Below are positions 60,845 through 64,000 of a stretch of 64,000 nt of DNA, one piece after another; position 1 is the stretch's first letter, and each line of letters begins with the position of its first letter. The notes under the pieces were generated by a model, which was not told where the DNA came from, did no database searches, and saw only the letters and a program-made list of their open reading frames with translations. A program made the position numbers and the translations under genes. The DNA comes from Agromyces sp. Marseille-P2726 (GTDB taxonomy: Bacteria; Actinomycetota; Actinomycetes; Actinomycetales; Microbacteriaceae). Location of the stretch: NCBI RefSeq assembly GCF_902809835.1, contig NZ_CADDWM010000012.1, positions 250,673 to 314,672 on the forward strand. The letters run 5' to 3'.

Positions 60845-61468
60845 ATGTCTCGCACGACGGTTCGCGTGTACGCCCGCGACCCCATTTCAGAGGCCGGCGT
60901 CTCGAGCGCGCTCCGGCCACGCCCGGAGGTGCGGGTCGTCGCACCCGACGAGAGCGATCCGCCCGACGTCGTGCTCGTCATCGTGGACGCCGTCGACGAG
61001 GAGGCCCTGAATACGCTCCGCTTCGTCCGCCGCAACGGGGAGGCGAGGGTCATCCTGATCGCCTCGCACCTCGACGACCAGGACCTGGTGCGCGCCGTGG
61101 AGTGCGGCGTCGTCGGACTCGTGCGTCGATCGGATGCCACGACCGAACGCCTGCTGTCGGTCATCGCGTCGGCGGCCGCCGGCGAGGGCACCGTGCCGCC
61201 CGATCTGCTCGGCCGCCTGCTCGATCAGGTCGGCCGCCTGCAGCGCACCGTGCTGGACCCGAGGGGAATCACGTTCAACGGCCTCGCGTCGCGTGAGATC
61301 GAGGTGCTGAAGCTCGTCGCAGAGGGCTGGGACACGGCGCAGATCGCCTCGCGGCTCTCGTACTCCGAGCGCACCGTGAAGAACGTGCTCCACGACGTGA
61401 CGACGCGCCTGCAACTGCGCAACCGATCGCACGCCGTCGCCTACGCCATGCGCGAAGGGCTCATCTGA
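60845..61468 (+). CDS. LuxR-type regulator of the eCIS locus
   Basis: A 207-residue protein. The N-terminal receiver-like domain (VRVYARDPISEAGVSSAL ... VLVIVDAVDEEAL) lacks the usual paired acidic residues at its start, so phosphorylation is doubtful. The C-terminal LuxR helix-turn-helix is LASREIEVLKLVAEGWDTAQ to ERTVKNVLHDVTTRLQL. LuxR regulators of this kind sit in actinobacterial eCIS clusters. ATG 60845 follows GGGAGGATCCC, a strong Shine-Dalgarno. Its last codons (GCGCGAAGGGCTCATCTGA) have been caught up in the tandem array that follows. Confidence 0.88.
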   Translation: MSRTTVRVYARDPISEAGVSSALRPRPEVRVVAPDESDPPDVVLVIVDAVDEEALNTLRFVRRNGEARVILIASHLDDQDLVRAVECGVVGLVRRSDATTERLLSVIASAAAGEGTVPPDLLGRLLDQVGRLQRTVLDPRGITFNGLASREIEVLKLVAEGWDTAQIASRLSYSERTVKNVLHDVTTRLQLRNRSHAVAYAMREGLI

Positions 61469-61940
61469 TCGTTCGTCGAGGAGCGCCGCGCGAAGGGCTC
61501 ATCTGATCGTTCGCCGAGGAGCGCCGCGCGAAGGGCTCATCTGATCGTTCGTCGAGGAGCGCCGCGCGAAGCGCTGCATCTGATCGTTCGTCGAGGAGCG
61601 CCGCGCGAAGCGCTGCATCTGATCGTTCGTCGAGTAGCGACGCGCGAAGCGTGCATCTGATCGTTCGTCGAGTAGCGCCGCACGAAGCGCGACGCGTATC
61701 GAGACGCGGCAGCCCGTCTCGATACGCGTCCGGCTGTGCCGGGCGCTACTCGACGACCGAGGCGCGGGGCGCGGGGCGCTCCTCGACGACCGAGACGTCG
61801 GCCCGTCTCGATACACGTCCGGCTTCGCCGGGCGCTACTCGACGACCGAGACGCGGGCCCGTCTCGATACGCGTCCGGCTGCGCCGGGCGCTACTCGACG
61901 AGCGGGGCGCGGGGCGCCGGGCGCTACTCGACGACCGAGG
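61450..61940. repeat. Tandem array and full palindromic elements (LuxR/DUF4255 gap)
   Basis: GATCGTTCG(T/C)CGAG(G/T)AGCG recurs at 61467, 61505, 61543, 61582, 61621 and 61659 (period 38-39 bp). Each unit contains a copy of the LuxR gene 3' end (GCGCGAAGGGCTCATCTGA), which decays to AGCGCTGCATCTGA. From 61670 on there are full elements with mirror arms (CGTATCGAGAC, GTCTCGATACGCGTCCGGC, GGGCGCTACTCGACGACC), repeated to 61940. No gene is visible in the 570-bp gap. Confidence 0.92.
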
Positions 61941-62041
61941 CGCGGGCCGCCAGGCACCTGCCCGAGGAGGAATCCACCGCTGCCCGCAGGGGTGCCCCGA
62001 GCACGGGGCCGGAGGGCGCCGCGGCGCCGCACACTGAACGA

Positions 62042-62692
62042 ATGATCGGCGAGATCGACGACGCCATCCGCGCGCTCGTCAAGGCGTCCGACGGCATCGC
62101 CGCCGACATCGACATCGCGCTCGATGCCCCGACCAAGGACTGGGCCGCGAGGCGCAATGCCCCGACCGTCGACCTCTTCCTCTACGACATCAGGGAGGAC
62201 GCTCGGCGACGGGAGTACGGATTCACCGAGCAGCGCGACGACCGTGGTCTCGTCACGCATCGCGTGCCGGCGCCGCGCTTCTTCAAGCTCTCGTACCTCG
62301 TGACGGCCTGGACGCAGCGGCCCGACGACGAGCATCGCCTGCTGGACGCTCTGCTGCGCTGCTTCCTTCGCTTCGACGCGATCCCCGCATCGTTCGTCAC
62401 GGCGACCCTCGCCGACACGGGACTGCCCTGCTCGCTCACCGTCGCCCAGCCACCACCGGAGGATCGCGCGTTCGCCGACGTCTGGTCGTCGCTCGGCGGA
62501 GAGCTGAAGCCCTCGCTCGACCTCGTGGTCCCCGCGCCCGTGGCACGAGGCTTCAGCTATCCCGCCGGCCCGCCCGTCACCGCCGGGGTGGAGGCGCAGA
62601 TCGCCGCCGAGGACTTCGGGATCGAGGAGAGCTCGTCGCACGCGGCATCCGCGCTGCCGGCGATGCCCGGCGGAACCCCCTCGGAGGACTGA
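62042..62692 (+). CDS. DUF4255 protein (Pvc16/Afp16-like tail terminator)
   Basis: A 216-residue protein matching the DUF4255/Pvc16_N family: IGEIDDAIRALVKASDGIAADIDIALDAPTKDW at the start, then PTVDLFLYDIREDARRREYGFTE and PAPRFFKLSYLVTAWTQRPDDEHRLLDALLRC. In eCIS and phage-like particles these proteins cap the contractile sheath-tube. ATG 62042 is the first start after the repeat; longer frames read through repeat DNA. The AAA ATPase starts 1 bp after its stop. Confidence 0.88.
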   Translation: MIGEIDDAIRALVKASDGIAADIDIALDAPTKDWAARRNAPTVDLFLYDIREDARRREYGFTEQRDDRGLVTHRVPAPRFFKLSYLVTAWTQRPDDEHRLLDALLRCFLRFDAIPASFVTATLADTGLPCSLTVAQPPPEDRAFADVWSSLGGELKPSLDLVVPAPVARGFSYPAGPPVTAGVEAQIAAEDFGIEESSSHAASALPAMPGGTPSED

Positions 62693-62693
62693 G

Positions 62694-64000
62694 ATGATCG
62701 CCGACCCCAGCGTCGCCCACCTGCTGGGGCGGGTGGGGGCGATCGAGGATCGCATCCGTCGGCTGGTGGCGGCGCGACGTGCGGTCGACCCGCAGCCCGA
62801 TGACCCCTTCCGCGGGCTCTACCTCAGCGACGAGATGCTCGATCGGTTGCTGGCCGGGGTGCCCGGTGTTCCGGACTGGTCGGATGCCTCGGCCCGCCTC
62901 GCCGAGACGGAGCAGAAGGCCGACCTGAGCGAAGCCGCGGGGCACCGCCTCCGCCTGCGTCGGCTCGCCGCCGCCTTCGACCTGGGCCCCATCGACGTGG
63001 ACCTGCTGGTGATCGCGCTCGCCGCCGATCTGGACCCGCGCTTCGAACGGTTCTTCGGCTACCTCAACGACGACGTGGGGCGACGCCGGCCGTCGGTCGC
63101 GGTCGCGCTCGAGCTCTGCGGGGTGCCGCTGACCTCAGCCGGCGATCGGGCGCGCCTGATCTCCGGGCCGCTGGTCTCGGGTGGGCTCGTGATCGTCGAG
63201 GACGAGGATCGACCACTGCCGGGGCGCGCGGTGCGCGTGCCCGACCGGGTCGTCGGGCATCTGCTCGGTGACGACACCCCGGATCGCGCGCTCGACGGGG
63301 TACTGCGTGAACCGTCGGTCGTGGAGTGGGGCGACACTCGCCGCGTGGAGCAGGCGCTCGCCGCCGGCATCCGGCTGCTGTACCTGCGGGAGTCGGCGAC
63401 CGGTTCGGGGGCGGCGGTGGCCGTTCGCGGCATCCGCTCGCGGGGTCTCGACGTCGTGCAACTCGACCTCGCCCGCCTCGGGACGGGGCACGACGCAATC
63501 GAACTCGCCCGGCTCGCGACGAGAGAGGCACGCCTGCGCGGGTTGGGCTTGATCGCGGCCCCGGTGACCGCCGAGACGCCGGCCGCCCTCGTCGAGGCGC
63601 TCGCCGATTCGCCGCAGCCGACCATCTTCATCGGCGACTCGACGTGGGACCCCGGCTGGTACCGGGAGCTACCGGCGATGGCCGACGTCCAACCGAGCAC
63701 GACGGCCGAGCGCGTCCAGCTCTGGCGAACCTGGCTCGGTCCAGCGGCCGACGGGCTCGACATCGCCGAGGCGACCGGCCCGTTCCGACTGGGACCCGAG
63801 CAGGTGCAGCGCGCTGCCGACACGGCTCGAGCGCAGGCGACACTCTCGAAGACCGGCGTGATCACCGCTGAGCACCTCGCGGCCGGCGCCAGGGCCGAGA
63901 ACGCGTCGGCGCTCGACCGGCTCGCCCGGCGCGTGTCGCCCCGCGTCGGATGGGACGACCTCGTGCTGCCATCCGGCCCGCTCCGCGCGCTGCGCGAGAT
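62694..64000 (+). CDS. eCIS AAA+ ATPase (Afp15-like), 5' part
   Basis: 435 codons are open to the window end. The N-terminal region (IRRLVAARRAVDPQPDDPFRGLYLSDEMLDRLL and AAAFDLGPIDVDLLVIALAADLDPRFERFFGYLNDD) is typical of the ATPase next to DUF4255 genes in contractile injection loci. The sequence ends at RVSPRVGWDDLVLPSGPLRA, which is where the AAA core usually begins, so Walker motifs lie outside the window. It starts ATG 62694 directly after the DUF4255 stop, with GGAGGACTGAG upstream. Confidence 0.85.
   Translation, partial: MIADPSVAHLLGRVGAIEDRIRRLVAARRAVDPQPDDPFRGLYLSDEMLDRLLAGVPGVPDWSDASARLAETEQKADLSEAAGHRLRLRRLAAAFDLGPIDVDLLVIALAADLDPRFERFFGYLNDDVGRRRPSVAVALELCGVPLTSAGDRARLISGPLVSGGLVIVEDEDRPLPGRAVRVPDRVVGHLLGDDTPDRALDGVLREPSVVEWGDTRRVEQALAAGIRLLYLRESATGSGAAVAVRGIRSRGLDVVQLDLARLGTGHDAIELARLATREARLRGLGLIAAPVTAETPAALVEALADSPQPTIFIGDSTWDPGWYRELPAMADVQPSTTAERVQLWRTWLGPAADGLDIAEATGPFRLGPEQVQRAADTARAQATLSKTGVITAEHLAAGARAENASALDRLARRVSPRVGWDDLVLPSGPLRALRE

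Noticed and set aside
61736-62041. N-terminal extension of the DUF4255 protein to 61736
   Set aside because: The extra 102 codons are translated repeat DNA; the family starts at the ATG at 62042.

Overview
The window is a high-GC actinobacterial chromosome segment, most likely from the Microbacteriaceae (Agromyces-like). The basis is base composition, the actinobacterial ribosomal protein bS22 tail at the left edge, menaquinone genes of actinobacterial type, many GTG starts, and a dense family of dispersed palindromic repeats. Gene content is mostly core chromosome, with an extracellular contractile injection system (eCIS) starting at the right end.

Layout. 0-6.3 kb: bS22 tail, glutaredoxin-like protein, FAD/Rieske oxidoreductase with a PEP-mutase-family gene, a true formylglycine-generating enzyme, a short archaeal-type AspRS, and a histidine phosphatase. 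6.3-10.6 kb: a complete System II cytochrome c maturation operon (TlpA-type thioredoxin, CcdA, ResB, CcsB). 10.6-14.6 kb: a large LuxR-type (LAL) regulator, a small ORF, a tandem repeat array and a small secreted protein. 14.7-29.3 kb: menaquinone synthesis (menC, menB, menE, menA, menD, menF, ubiE/menG, polyprenyl diphosphate synthase), interleaved with an MFS/MarR pair, PPK2 and small conserved genes. 29.4-30.8 kb: FprA-type ferredoxin-NADP reductase. 31.3-39.5 kb: a Tad/Flp pilus cluster (prepilin peptidase, Flp pilin, TadE, TadG-like, CpaB, CpaE/TadZ, CpaF/TadA, TadB, TadC). 39.6-48.3 kb: hydrolase, YajQ, a LacI regulator, PH-domain protein, tRNA-Tyr, inositol monophosphatase, a frameshifted M23 peptidase, and an endonuclease-domain gene bracketed by two palindromic elements. 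48.4-54.5 kb: alpha-glucosidase divergent from a malE-malF-malG type ABC operon, with two LacI-type operators between them. 54.5-58.1 kb: a coupled response regulator / histidine kinase / degenerate GGDEF operon. 58.2-64 kb: eCIS edge with a bitopic Ig-like membrane protein, PAAR-like spike tip, LuxR regulator, DUF4255 tail-terminator protein and the start of the AAA ATPase.

The strongest unusual signal is a dispersed palindromic element (arms GGTCGAGTAGCG...CGTATCGAGACC and the mirror image) at about 15 loci in 64 kb. It sits between genes, builds tandem arrays, supplies the stop codons of two genes, and lies in frame inside five protein-coding genes (tlpA-like, resB, menB, menE, menD), always in the same reading frame. 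Three further families of fixed-length hairpin elements (62, 58 and 56 bp) are present; two copies of the 62-bp family bracket the endonuclease-domain gene. At 19 genes a TANNNT box ends 6-8 nt before the start codon, which predicts leaderless transcripts and fixes several starts.
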